Positions 52,550-61,602 are shown, counted from the first letter of the stretch. The stretch is DNA of 64,000 nt from an uncultured Allomuricauda sp. (GCF_947495325.1 NZ_CANLYK010000002.1:744001-808000); one strand, 5' to 3'. Notes: a model not told the origin generated them from the sequence alone. Made by a program: numbers and translations.

Positions 52550-54974
52550 CCAAATAGGCGTGAATTTCTTTTTCCAGATTTAAAACAGTACGTTTTAGTA
52601 GTTCAAAATCCTTTTTATCAATGGCATTGGAAGAAATATGTTCAAATTTTTCTAAGATTGGAATCGCCTTGCTAACATTTAGTTGTCTAAACATAGGAAG
52701 CATTCTGTGCGAAACGTTTCTTACTTTACTATAAATGTTGTTTTTTATTCCTTTAGAAAGTGATGCCATATTCTTGGCTGTTTCTTCTAAAAAACTTTCT
52801 AAGACACTTCGCAAAGCTTCAGGAGTTTCTACAAAAGAAGCAACCGTATTCGTGCTAAATTCTGAAGAACTATTTTTTGGAATTGTAACGGCTCCGCTGT
52901 TCACTTTAGGCAAAAAGTCTACAAAATGAGCTAGTGTATCTAAGAGGTGCGTATTGGAAAAAGGTTTTTGGAGCACTTCTACGAATCCGGCAGAGAGATA
53001 TCTGCTTTTATTCAATTCTTTTTGGCCGGTCATGGCAACTATCGGTTGATTTTTGTAGTGTGTGAAGTCTCCACTTTTTAGTTTTTGGAGTACCTTAAAC
53101 CCATCCACTTTTGGCATTTGAATATCGGTCAGCACAATATCATAATTAAAATCAGCTGTTTTTTCAAAAGCTGTGAAACATGAGAAAGTATGTGTGGTAA
53201 TTTGGTGTATCTCCAAGACTTCCTTGAGCAGTTCCTGCATTGTTTCATCGTCATCAAAAATGAGTACAGATAATTGATACTTAAAATCATCAATGGATGG
53301 ATTTTGCAGAGGAATTGCCATGTTTGAAAATTCCAAGGGCAATGAAAGTTGAAAGGTACTCCCTTTATTTTTCTTACTTTCCAGAGTCAAGGAGCCACCC
53401 AATAACGTGGTTAGTTTTTTGGAGATGGTAAGCCCTAAACCATAACCCCCATATTTTTTTTCTGTAGAATCTTCAGCCTGGGTAAATTCTTGAAATATAA
53501 GCTCCTGGTTTTCGGGTTCAACTCCAATGCCGGAGTCAATTACCTGTATTTTGACAAATGGCTTGTATTCTTTGTCCTCTACAAAAGCATTTATTTTCAC
53601 AAAACCTTCATTGGTGAACTTGAAAGCATTTCCAATTAAATTGGTAAGTATTTGACGTATTCTAAAAGGATCGCTTAGAATAGGTTTTTTCAACACTTCA
53701 GATACTTCAAAAACAAGGTCAATGTCTTTATATGAATTTACCTCTTTAAAGTGGGAAGCAACTTCAATGATAAGGTTGTAAAGCAGAAAGGGCACCTTTT
53801 CAATGGTAATTTTCCCAACCTCTAATTTTGAAAAGTCCAATAGATCGTTCGCCAAGCTTTCCATATAGCCTAAAGCTGATTTCACTTTTTTTAAATAGGT
53901 CAGCTGTTTGTTGTTAAGGCCACTGTGCTCCATGAGTTCTGCGTAACCACTGACTGTATTCAATGGGGTCTTTAAATCATGGCTTACGGTTGAAATTAAT
54001 TGCTCCCTGCTTTTTAAAATAGATTCGGAATATTTTTTCTCTTTTTCCAGTTGTTTTCGATACTCTTGTATTCTCCAAAAGTCCTTTGATATTAAAAAGG
54101 TAAAGATGATTACAACCAGAAGACCAAGCAAGACAGCTCCTCCAGCCAACCAAATGCTTTTTCTTAAGATTTGCTGTTTGTTGAAATTGTCCCAATAGGT
54201 ATTTAGTATGATTTCTTTTTCTAAAGAGGAGATTATACTTCTTAATTTCTGCGATAACTCAAGATCCGTTCTATAGATTTCGAGTTCCTTTTGAGCCACG
54301 GAACGTTCAACTCTGAGGTTTTTTATTTTAGCCTCTTGTAAAAAGGACTTGGATACTTCCAAAATGGAATCTAAAGTATTTGAATTAGTGCTTTTGCCTG
54401 ATTCTGAGGGGATGTTTTTATTCAGGAGTGCCACATATTCTTGAATGGATTTTTGGGTTTCCAGGGGTAGGGTATTAAAATTTGGGACAAAGGTTTCAGG
54501 AGTAATTCTCCCCATATCCACTTCCATTTTATGGAATGTCTTCAGTAGCGAATCAATGGAAGTACTATTTCTGTTTTGGACTTTTAACTTTCTTAGTTCG
54601 GCACTGTTATAGACTTTTTGAAGCAATAACTTCTGGATACTATCTAATTTGTTGGTCTGGTTATCATTGCTGGTCAATAGTTTTAAAGTATCTATGATAC
54701 TGGCCATGGAGTCCACTTTTCGTGCATACGCCTGAAGATTTTTTGTTTTGTTGCTTTGTGTGGCAAGCTTAGACAAATTTTCTGCCTCATAAAGCTCGGC
54801 AAACAATGCATTGGTTTTCAATAGCTTTAAATTGTCGTCCTCTATGTTTTGGGAAGAAGTGTAGTTTTTGAATTGGGAATAGATAAAAATGCCTGCCAAA
54901 AGTGCCAATAAGCCCAAAACTAAATAGCTGACAACGATTTTTAATGTAAATCTATTATTTGATCTGGGGTACAT
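52524..54974 (-). CDS. Hybrid sensor histidine kinase with receiver and Hpt domains
   Basis: An 816-residue sensor: TM1 about 12-31, a large predicted periplasmic helical sensor (about 32-265), TM2 about 272-294, a coiled coil, HisKA with 'VSHDLKTPLNTVSGYAELM', HATPase with 'NLIGNAFKFTN', 'DSGIGV' and 'GYGLGLTI', a receiver domain ('FDDDETMQELLKEVL', phospho-Asp in 'VLTDIQMPKVDG'), and an Hpt-like helix at the end with 'NVSHRMLPMFRQLNV'. The full H-D-H relay points to an external response regulator, most simply the convergent sigma-54 activator gene. It overlaps that gene by 26 bases. Confidence 0.92.
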   Translation of the reverse strand: MYPRSNNRFTLKIVVSYLVLGLLALLAGIFIYSQFKNYTSSQNIEDDNLKLLKTNALFAELYEAENLSKLATQSNKTKNLQAYARKVDSMASIIDTLKLLTSNDNQTNKLDSIQKLLLQKVYNSAELRKLKVQNRNSTSIDSLLKTFHKMEVDMGRITPETFVPNFNTLPLETQKSIQEYVALLNKNIPSESGKSTNSNTLDSILEVSKSFLQEAKIKNLRVERSVAQKELEIYRTDLELSQKLRSIISSLEKEIILNTYWDNFNKQQILRKSIWLAGGAVLLGLLVVIIFTFLISKDFWRIQEYRKQLEKEKKYSESILKSREQLISTVSHDLKTPLNTVSGYAELMEHSGLNNKQLTYLKKVKSALGYMESLANDLLDFSKLEVGKITIEKVPFLLYNLIIEVASHFKEVNSYKDIDLVFEVSEVLKKPILSDPFRIRQILTNLIGNAFKFTNEGFVKINAFVEDKEYKPFVKIQVIDSGIGVEPENQELIFQEFTQAEDSTEKKYGGYGLGLTISKKLTTLLGGSLTLESKKNKGSTFQLSLPLEFSNMAIPLQNPSIDDFKYQLSVLIFDDDETMQELLKEVLEIHQITTHTFSCFTAFEKTADFNYDIVLTDIQMPKVDGFKVLQKLKSGDFTHYKNQPIVAMTGQKELNKSRYLSAGFVEVLQKPFSNTHLLDTLAHFVDFLPKVNSGAVTIPKNSSSEFSTNTVASFVETPEALRSVLESFLEETAKNMASLSKGIKNNIYSKVRNVSHRMLPMFRQLNVSKAIPILEKFEHISSNAIDKKDFELLKRTVLNLEKEIHAYLAKLPVDID

Positions 54975-55077
54975 AAAAAAGGATTACTCAATTATATACG
55001 AGTTCCTACATGGATTACGGTGTTTATCAAAAGTTAAAAAAACTGATTTTTTGCTATGAAAACTGAATAGGGCAGAC

Positions 55078-55085
55078 TACATTTG
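55078..55085 (+). promoter_or_regulatory. TAnnTTTG box upstream of the TPP riboswitch
   Basis: TACATTTG, placing transcription start near 55092, at the first base of the riboswitch. The nearest TTG (55051-55053) is 24 bases away, a little far. Confidence 0.5.
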
Positions 55086-55091
55086 TCCCAT

Positions 55092-55183
55092 CTCAAAGGG
55101 GTGCTTTTTAAGTAAGGCTGAGATTATACCCAATGAACCTGGGCGGGTAATGCTGCCAAGGGATTGCGCGTAGCGCACTTGGA
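55092..55183 (+). promoter_or_regulatory. TPP riboswitch (THI element) with alternative hairpin
   Basis: Conserved TPP-aptamer blocks can be read: GGGGTGC, GGCTGAGA, ACCC, GAACCTG, GGGTAATGCTG and AGGGA, in the correct order. The 3' part can instead pair as CCAAG (55156-55160) with CTTGG (55178-55182), enclosing TGCGC/GCGCA, which would break the aptamer; this is a likely expression platform, but no T run follows, so the control may be on translation or by another mechanism. It precedes a TonB-dependent receptor by about 80 bases. Confidence 0.93.
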
Positions 55184-55260
55184 ATTTCTATGTTTCTTTT
55201 GAAACAAAAATCAATTTTTAACAAGAATAATAGCCCCTTTTATTCGTAACATTTTTACGA

Positions 55261-57393
55261 ATGAAAACTATATTCACAACTTTTGCCCTTTGTGGGCTGG
55301 CACTTATTGGAAGTGCTCAAGAAAAACCAACAGATTCGCTGCAAGGCAAAAAAATTGTATTGGATGAGGTGTTGGTTCAAGCTATTCGGGTAACAAAGGA
55401 GTTTCCCATTACCTTTTCCAATTTGGACAAGGACGAAATCGCTCCCAGAAACCTAGGTCAGGACATCCCGGTTTTAATGAACTTTTTACCTGGTGTGGTT
55501 ACAACATCAGATGCTGGAGCGGGGGTTGGTTATACGAGTATTCGTGTGCGTGGTAGTGACGCAACAAGGGTTAACGTTACCATAAATGGTGTTCCTTACA
55601 ACGATGCTGAATCACAAGGAACTTTTTGGGTAAATATGCCAGATTTTGCTTCATCTACCGAAAGTTTGCAATTACAACGCGGAGTTGGCACATCTACAAA
55701 TGGTGCCAGTGCTTTTGGCGCCAGTTTAAATCTATTGACCGATGCTTTTTCAAATGAAGCCTATGCAAGAATTTCTTCATCTGTTGGAAGCTTCAACACC
55801 TTAAGGAATAACTTAAAGTTTAGCACAGGCCTGCTTAATGACCATGTTGAAATCTCAGGAAGACTATCAAGAATTACATCTGATGGATATATTGATAGGG
55901 CTTCATCAGAACTGGAATCGTATTTTCTTCAAGGAGCGTACAAGGATGAAAATACATTGATAAAAGCATTATTGTTTGGTGGTCATGAGGTCACCTACCA
56001 ATCTTGGTTTGGAATTGATGCAGAAACGTTAAGGACCAACAGAACTTTCAACCCTGCAGGAATCTATACAGATGAAAATGGAGCTACACAATTTTACGAT
56101 AGAGAAGAGGACAACTATAAACAAGATCATTTTCAGTTGCATTGGAATGAGAAAATCAGTTCAACGTGGAGCTCCAATATAGCTTTACACTATACAAGAG
56201 GTCGTGGGTATTTTGAGCAATTCCGAGAGGATGATGATTTTGAAACCTATGGATATGAACCTTTTGCAATTGACGGAGAAGAGATAAACACCACAGATTT
56301 AATCCGAAGAAGATGGTTGGTCAATGATTTTTATGGAACCGTACTATCACTAAATCACCAGAAGGAAAATTTGGATTTAATTATTGGTGGTGGGTATAAT
56401 GTATATAAAGGCGACCATTTTGGAGAAGTAATTTGGACTCAGTTTGCAAACTCTGGTGCTATTGGTGACAGGTACTACGATGATAATTCTACGAAAACGG
56501 ATTTCAACGGCTATGTTAAGGCCAATTACAAATTAGATGGTAAATGGTCCATATTTGCAGATATGCAATATAGGAGCGTGGGGTATGAAGCTAATGGGGA
56601 TGATACCGGTTTGGTAGATGACACCTTCAACTTTTTTAACCCAAAGGCTGGTATTACTTTTAATCATAACCAAAAAAACAATTTCTATTTTTCCTATGCC
56701 GTAGCAAATAGGGAACCCAACCGGAATGACTACGAAAACGGAAATCCCAAACCAGAAAGATTGAATGATTTTGAGTTGGGATGGCGTTATGTTTCTCCAG
56801 ATTTTCAGTTAAATACCAATCTATATTACATGCGCTACCAAGACCAATTGGTACTTACGGGAGAACTCAATGATGTGGGTGCGCCACTCAGGGCCAACGT
56901 TGGAGATAGTTATCGTTTGGGCTTGGAGATTGATGCAACTATTATATTGGGCGATAAGTTCAGTTTACGGCCCAATATTGCTTTGAGTGACAATAGGAAT
57001 ATTGATTTTATCTCTCAAAGTAGTGGAACCATAGAAAATCTAGGGAATACCAATATTGCCTACTCACCAAACGTAGTGGCGGGGAACATTCTTTCATTTT
57101 CACCTAATGAAAAGTTACAACTATCCCTATTGTCAAAATTTGTAGGAAAACAATATATGGGCAATATAGACTCTGAAGCCTCTGTTTTGGAAAGCTATTC
57201 GCAAACGGATTTTAATGCGCAGTATGTTATTGAAACCAATTCGTTTGTAAAAAGCATAGTGCTTTCAGGTTTGGTAAACAATATTTTTGATACTGATATT
57301 GTGTCAAATGGAGCCGATTATGGAGGAGGCTTTATTTATTATTATCCACAGGCAGGGATAAACTTTTTAGTAGGGGCAACCATTAATTTTTAA
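55261..57393 (+). CDS. TonB-dependent receptor under a TPP riboswitch (thiamine receptor, Omr1-like)
   Basis: A 710-residue outer-membrane receptor: signal peptide 1-19 ('LIGSAQ'), no CarboxypepD_reg domain, plug with 'NLGQDIPVLMNFLPGVVTTS', 'SIRVRGSDATRVNVTINGVP' and 'LQRGVGTSTNGASAFGASL', then a barrel ending 'AGINFLVGATINF'. The TPP riboswitch in its leader strongly suggests uptake of thiamine or a precursor, as known for Omr1-type receptors in Bacteroidota. The gene is closed by a terminator that also contains the start of the next gene. Confidence 0.93.
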   Translation: MKTIFTTFALCGLALIGSAQEKPTDSLQGKKIVLDEVLVQAIRVTKEFPITFSNLDKDEIAPRNLGQDIPVLMNFLPGVVTTSDAGAGVGYTSIRVRGSDATRVNVTINGVPYNDAESQGTFWVNMPDFASSTESLQLQRGVGTSTNGASAFGASLNLLTDAFSNEAYARISSSVGSFNTLRNNLKFSTGLLNDHVEISGRLSRITSDGYIDRASSELESYFLQGAYKDENTLIKALLFGGHEVTYQSWFGIDAETLRTNRTFNPAGIYTDENGATQFYDREEDNYKQDHFQLHWNEKISSTWSSNIALHYTRGRGYFEQFREDDDFETYGYEPFAIDGEEINTTDLIRRRWLVNDFYGTVLSLNHQKENLDLIIGGGYNVYKGDHFGEVIWTQFANSGAIGDRYYDDNSTKTDFNGYVKANYKLDGKWSIFADMQYRSVGYEANGDDTGLVDDTFNFFNPKAGITFNHNQKNNFYFSYAVANREPNRNDYENGNPKPERLNDFELGWRYVSPDFQLNTNLYYMRYQDQLVLTGELNDVGAPLRANVGDSYRLGLEIDATIILGDKFSLRPNIALSDNRNIDFISQSSGTIENLGNTNIAYSPNVVAGNILSFSPNEKLQLSLLSKFVGKQYMGNIDSEASVLESYSQTDFNAQYVIETNSFVKSIVLSGLVNNIFDTDIVSNGADYGGGFIYYYPQAGINFLVGATINF

Positions 57394-57412
57394 TTTGGCC
57401 TGTTTCTATTTT

Positions 57413-57461
57413 ATGGGATTCTGTACTTTTAGTCTATGAATACAGAATCCCATATTTTTTT
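57413..57461 (+). terminator. Intrinsic terminator enclosing the next gene's start codon
   Basis: Perfect 13-base arms (ATGGGATTCTGTA 57413-57425, TACAGAATCCCAT 57441-57453) around 15 bases, then A and T8. The ATG of the Gfo/Idh/MocA gene (57436) is in the loop; codons 2-6 lie in the second arm and the T run codes for Phe. Confidence 0.8.
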
Positions 57462-58437
57462 CAATAAATCAACCATACGCTGGGGCGTAATTGGCTGTGG
57501 AGATGTTACAGAAAAGAAAAGTGTGCCAGCGTATCAAATGACCGAAGGATTTGAAGTGACCATGGTTATGCGTCGTAACTCCGAAAAAGCAAAAGACTAT
57601 GCCAAACGGCATAATGTGCCTTTTTGGACATCAGATGCCAGGGAGGTTATTGAAAACCCAGATATTGATGCTGTTTATATAGCCACACCTCCAGACTCGC
57701 ATAAATTTTATGCCTTTCAGGTTGCGGCCGCGGGGAAACCATGTTGTATTGAAAAGCCTATGGCACCAAATTATCAGGATAGTTTAGCAATTTATGAAGC
57801 CTTTAAAACAAGAAATCTGCCACTTTTTATAGCCTACTATCGCAGGTCCCTTCCAAGGTTTCAAAAAATAAAGGAATGGTTAGATGATAATTTGATTGGT
57901 GAGGTAAGGCATATTCAATGGGAGAAGATCAAACCACCTAGTGCCATGGATTTAAATGGAGACTATAATTGGAGAACAGATAAAGCTATAGCGCCTGGAG
58001 GCTATTTTGATGACTTGGCAAGTCATGGGCTCGATCTGTTCACCTTTTTAATTGGAAATATTAAAGAGGTCAACGGCATAGCCCTGAATCAACAAGGATT
58101 ATACACTGCATATGATGCCATTACAGGAAGTTGGCTGCATGAAGGAGGAATTACCGGAAAAGGCAACTGGAATTTTGGAACATATCATCGTGTTGACAAA
58201 GTCGAAATTTTTGGTTCCGATGGAAAAATAAGTTTTGCTATTTTGGATGATGCACCAATTGAGCTGGAAAATTCCTCGGGACACCAAGTATTGGATATTC
58301 CACATCCAGAACATATTCAAGAGCAACACGTGCAAAATATTAAAAATCACCTTCTGGGAAAAGCAGTACATCCATCCACGGGGGATTCTGGCCTTCATGC
58401 CAGTTGGGTCATGGATAAAATATTGAATACTATTTAA
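57436..58437 (+). CDS. Gfo/Idh/MocA family oxidoreductase
   Basis: A 333-residue NAD(P)-dependent sugar or cyclitol dehydrogenase. The Rossmann motif 'WGVIGCGDV' is at about 16-24 and the catalytic-site 'EKP' at 106-108 in 'CCIEKPMAPNY'. 'YYRRSLPRFQKIKEWL' and 'GYFDDLASHGLDLFTF' follow, the latter with the conserved Asp/His. Substrate not known. Its start codon lies in the loop of the terminator of the upstream receptor gene, so its expression may depend on read-through or folding. No alternative ATG precedes the Rossmann motif. Confidence 0.9.
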   Translation: MNTESHIFFNKSTIRWGVIGCGDVTEKKSVPAYQMTEGFEVTMVMRRNSEKAKDYAKRHNVPFWTSDAREVIENPDIDAVYIATPPDSHKFYAFQVAAAGKPCCIEKPMAPNYQDSLAIYEAFKTRNLPLFIAYYRRSLPRFQKIKEWLDDNLIGEVRHIQWEKIKPPSAMDLNGDYNWRTDKAIAPGGYFDDLASHGLDLFTFLIGNIKEVNGIALNQQGLYTAYDAITGSWLHEGGITGKGNWNFGTYHRVDKVEIFGSDGKISFAILDDAPIELENSSGHQVLDIPHPEHIQEQHVQNIKNHLLGKAVHPSTGDSGLHASWVMDKILNTI

Positions 58438-58443
58438 TTACTC

Positions 58444-58881
58444 CTAATTCGAAATAGTTATGATGTTTCCACTTTGTGAGGCATTGTAAAAAAGTAGGTC
58501 GTAATACCGATTTCCATCATCCGGTCTGTTCAATTGTTGGCCTGTAAAAAGATTATAGGTGTAATCTTCACAGGAACATATTACATTTTGCCCATCTAGG
58601 GTCATTGTGGAACAATTGTTTGGGGCATGGTTAGGACAACTTGCTTCAAAAGCAAAAAAAGAATCCAACCCAGATTTAATTACAAAAACGCCTCTGGTTC
58701 CCACACCATTGTTTCCTACATATATCGGGTTGCCTATATTGTTCAGGCTATTGTAAAGTGGCAGATTCAAATCCAATTCAAACCTAAAATTCACTTCTTG
58801 TAAATATGGATTCCTGTTGGTGCCATCAGAATCACAAGAGAATAAAAAAATAAATAAAGTAATGCCCCAGAAGTACCTCAT
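58444..58881 (-). CDS. Rieske-fold-like lipoprotein with altered ligands
   Basis: A 145-residue lipoprotein (from ATG 58881; lipobox 'FLFSC', Cys16). 'EASCPNHAPNNCS' (Cys82, His85, Cys90) and 'VICSCEDYTYNLFTGQ' (Cys102, Cys104, Glu105) line up with the two halves of a Rieske [2Fe-2S] site, but the second His is missing (Glu/Asp instead) and the first has an extra residue. So it may carry a different cluster, or only a structural disulfide. Function unknown; it faces greA. Confidence 0.62.
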   Translation of the reverse strand: MRYFWGITLFIFLFSCDSDGTNRNPYLQEVNFRFELDLNLPLYNSLNNIGNPIYVGNNGVGTRGVFVIKSGLDSFFAFEASCPNHAPNNCSTMTLDGQNVICSCEDYTYNLFTGQQLNRPDDGNRYYDLLFYNASQSGNIITISN

Positions 58882-58929
58882 AGTTTGGATTTCAAAACAT
58901 TGGTTGGGCAAATTTGGGCAAAAAATACC

Positions 58930-58937
58930 TATATTTG
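58930..58937 (+). promoter_or_regulatory. TAnnTTTG box of greA
   Basis: TATATTTG with a TTG 23 bases upstream (58904-58906). The predicted leader to ATG 59069 is about 125 bases. Confidence 0.5.
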
Positions 58938-59068
58938 CGTTAAATCCTCGCTAAAAACCTATGCAAGTCATAGAAGCAGTTGGGGATTTTTTGTATTTGT
59001 AGAAATAAAGTGCATTGGGAAAATTTTTTCGTTTTCTTCAATGTTCTTTTGTATTAAATTATGACGAT

Positions 59069-59545
59069 ATGAGTAAAGTATCTTATTATACGGCTGAGGG
59101 ACTAAAAAAATTAAGGGAAGAACTCAACTACCTAAAAGACGTGGAAAGGCCCAAAGCCTCTCAAGCAATAGGTGAAGCACGGGATAAGGGAGATCTGTCC
59201 GAAAATGCTGAATATGATGCGGCCAAGGAAGCACAAGGTCTTTTGGAGATGAAGATTTCAAAAATGGAGGAAACTTTGGCCAATGCAAGATTAATAGATG
59301 AATCGCAATTAGATACATCAAAAGTGTTGGTTTTATCTACCGTAAAGTTGAAAAATCAAACCAATGGAATGGAAATGAAATACACCTTGGTTGCCGAAAG
59401 CGAGGCTGATATTAAGACAGGGAAAATATCGGTTACATCTCCCATTGGAAAGGGATTGCTGGGCAAATCGGTTGGGGATGTTGCTGAGATTACCGTACCC
59501 AATGGAACGTTAAAGTTTGATATTTTGGAGATTACACGGGACTGA
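59069..59545 (+). CDS. greA: Transcription elongation factor GreA
   Basis: A 158-residue factor that re-activates stalled RNA polymerase by stimulating transcript cleavage. Start at 59069 gives the normal 'MSKVSYYTAEGLKKLREELN'; a frame from 59015 would add 18 residues and is not favoured. The tip of the N-terminal coiled coil holds the acidic pair in 'RDKGDLSENAEYDAAKEAQG'. The C-terminal domain ends 'SPIGKGLLGKSVGDVAEITV'. Terminator follows. Confidence 0.96.
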   Translation: MSKVSYYTAEGLKKLREELNYLKDVERPKASQAIGEARDKGDLSENAEYDAAKEAQGLLEMKISKMEETLANARLIDESQLDTSKVLVLSTVKLKNQTNGMEMKYTLVAESEADIKTGKISVTSPIGKGLLGKSVGDVAEITVPNGTLKFDILEITRD

Positions 59546-59568
59546 AAGATCTTATAATCCTTATATTT

Positions 59569-59595
59569 AATCCCGTTCCTAACGGGATTTTTTGT
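59569..59595 (+). terminator. Intrinsic terminator of greA
   Basis: AATCCCGTT CCT AACGGGATT, then T5. Confidence 0.85.
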
Positions 59596-59617
59596 TCAGA
59601 ACCAAACCAAACCAAGC

Positions 59618-60010
59618 ATGCCCAGTATTTTCACCAAAATCATTAGTGGAGAGATTCCTTGTTATAAGATAGCGGAGGACCCAGATAATTTTGCCTTTTT
59701 GGATATTAATCCAAACTCAAAAGGACATACGCTCTGTGTGCCTAAAAAAGAGGTAGATCGGTTGTTGGAACTTGATGAAGACTCATACACTAAGCTTATG
59801 CAATTTTCCAGAAAGGTAGGAAAGGCCATTGAAGCAGCTATCCCCTGTGAACGTGTTGGGATGTCGGTTATTGGCTTAGAGGTTCCCCATGTTCATGTGC
59901 ATTTGATCCCATTGCATAGTATGAAAAATGCTACCTTTCAATATAAAGAAAGCTTCAGTACAGAAGAATTTGAGGAGATAGCAGGACAGATACAGGACAA
60001 GCTTAAATAA
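59618..60010 (+). CDS. HIT family nucleotide-binding protein
   Basis: A 130-residue hydrolase or transferase of the histidine triad family. The HIT motif is 'HVHVHL' (His91, His93, His95) in 'GLEVPHVHVHLIPLH'; 'MPSIFTKIISGEIPCYKIAE' is the family's usual opening. It likely hydrolyses AMP-linked substrates. It converges with a membrane zinc-ribbon gene (8-base overlap) and starts 23 bases after the greA terminator. Confidence 0.93.
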   Translation: MPSIFTKIISGEIPCYKIAEDPDNFAFLDINPNSKGHTLCVPKKEVDRLLELDEDSYTKLMQFSRKVGKAIEAAIPCERVGMSVIGLEVPHVHVHLIPLHSMKNATFQYKESFSTEEFEEIAGQIQDKLK

Positions 60011-60353
60011 ACCCTTCCATTTTAAGGTAAATACCAGCCCCAATCAATCCCAAGACCAAAATAAGGATTATAAAAAAGAGTGTGGTAAACCTTACCGAAG
60101 CTTTGTCTGGGGTGACCAATTTGTTATAGTAGTCAAAGACCCTTTCAATATCGTCCGTCCAATTTACGGGATAGATTAACGAATAGCATTTCTTGCATTT
60201 TATTTCATGGGTAACCAAATCGGTCGTCCTATGATAAAACGGATTGTAGGTGTGCTTTTGATAAAAGGTGAGCTTTAGCTCCTGGTTAAAACATTCGGGG
60301 CAATTGTTGGTAATCTCAGCTTCCTTTATCGCAATTTGTTTCTCTTTTGCCAT
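60003..60353 (-). CDS. Zinc-ribbon protein with C-terminal membrane helix
   Basis: A 116-residue protein with two CxxC pairs ('NNCPECFN' and 'KCKKCYS'), probably a zinc ribbon, and a C-terminal hydrophobic helix (about 88-112, 'LFFIILILVLGLIGAGIYL') that would anchor it. No family named. It lies seven bases after the histidine kinase stop on the same strand, so the two may be co-transcribed. It overlaps the HIT gene by eight bases at the 3' end. Confidence 0.68.
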   Translation of the reverse strand: MAKEKQIAIKEAEITNNCPECFNQELKLTFYQKHTYNPFYHRTTDLVTHEIKCKKCYSLIYPVNWTDDIERVFDYYNKLVTPDKASVRFTTLFFIILILVLGLIGAGIYLKMEGFI

Positions 60354-60359
60354 AGCTCA

Positions 60360-61508
60360 TTAAACATTTGCTTTGAGGGAAATTTGCATGATTGTTCCTT
60401 CTTTACTAGACGAAAGTACTTTAATTTTTCCTTTATGGTATTCTTCGACTATTCTTTTTACCAATGACAATCCCAATCCCCAACCCCTTTTTTTGGATGT
60501 TACGCCAGGGTTAAAAATGTTTTGAAAGTTACTTTTTGGAATACCATGACCTGTATCAGAAACCAAAATATGGACATTAGGGCCTTTTTTTTCAATCTCA
60601 ATAGTAATGTTCCCTCTTCCTTTCATGGCATCTATCCCATTTTTCACCAAATTTTCAATACTCCAGTTAAAAAGCGGAGGATTCAAAAGAACAGGTAGCT
60701 CATCAATGTCTGATGTAAACGAAAAATGTATGAGCTTGGAGCTTCTTCGTTTTAAATATTCATAGGCCTTTTCAGTTTCAGAAACTATATCATGAACTTC
60801 CAAATCAGGGATGGACCCTATTTTTGAAAAACGGTCGGTAATAGTCTCCAATCGGGTAATATCCTTTGCGATTTCCTTGGTAATATCCTGGTTGATTTTT
60901 TCAGACTTTAATAGCTCGTTCCAACCTAACAATGAAGTTAACGGAGTTCCTATTTGATGGGCCGTCTCCTTGGCCATTCCGGCCCAAAGTTTGTTTTGTT
61001 CAGAAGCTTTGTTGGTTTTAAAGAAAAAGAAAATGACCGCGCCAAAAAGAAAAATGATCAAGAGAAGGGCTAAAGGATAATATTTTAGCTTGTTCAAAAC
61101 CTCTGAGTTTCCATAATAAAGGGTTTCCAATAATTCCCCTTCCTGAATAATATGTATGGGTTCATTTTCACTTTCAAACTGTCTTATTTTTCTCTGGAGA
61201 TAAATACTATCGGCCGCTTTTTCCGCAGAAATATTATGTGTTTTTATGGAACCTTCCTCGTTTACCAGAATCATTGGAGTTGAGGTATTGTTCCCCATAA
61301 CCTTAAGGGTTAAGTTCCCCAATTCTTGATCTACGGAAGATTGAATAAGTTCTAGCTGAGCGGTTGCCCAGATTTCCATTTTCAAACGCTCCTCTTCCTT
61401 AAAGTTTTTAAAAAAGCTATTGGTATTCCAAAGAATAAGGCTCACTATAACGAATGCCGAAATCAACAGAATGATATTGGAAGCCTTCTTTTTGGGGTTG
61501 AAGTTCAT
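60360..61508 (-). CDS. Sensor histidine kinase
   Basis: A 382-residue kinase (start at 61508, 'MNFNPKKKASN'; four codons upstream also begin with ATG). TM1 about 10-31, a periplasmic part, TM2 about 145-165; dimerisation segment with phospho-His in 'KETAHQIGTPLTSLLGWNEL'; HATPase with 'NLVKNGIDAMKGRG', 'DTGHGIP' and 'GWGLGLSLVKRIV'. No response regulator is adjacent, so the partner is elsewhere. It diverges from the DUF3127 gene. Confidence 0.9.
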   Translation of the reverse strand: MNFNPKKKASNIILLISAFVIVSLILWNTNSFFKNFKEEERLKMEIWATAQLELIQSSVDQELGNLTLKVMGNNTSTPMILVNEEGSIKTHNISAEKAADSIYLQRKIRQFESENEPIHIIQEGELLETLYYGNSEVLNKLKYYPLALLLIIFLFGAVIFFFFKTNKASEQNKLWAGMAKETAHQIGTPLTSLLGWNELLKSEKINQDITKEIAKDITRLETITDRFSKIGSIPDLEVHDIVSETEKAYEYLKRRSSKLIHFSFTSDIDELPVLLNPPLFNWSIENLVKNGIDAMKGRGNITIEIEKKGPNVHILVSDTGHGIPKSNFQNIFNPGVTSKKRGWGLGLSLVKRIVEEYHKGKIKVLSSSKEGTIMQISLKANV

Positions 61509-61602
61509 TTTTTGGTACAATTGTGATTAAAGATAGCAGAAAATGTAAAAATATGTTGATACTTCGTTCCTGCACATGGTTTTTATTAGGGTTCATTTTG
61601 TG

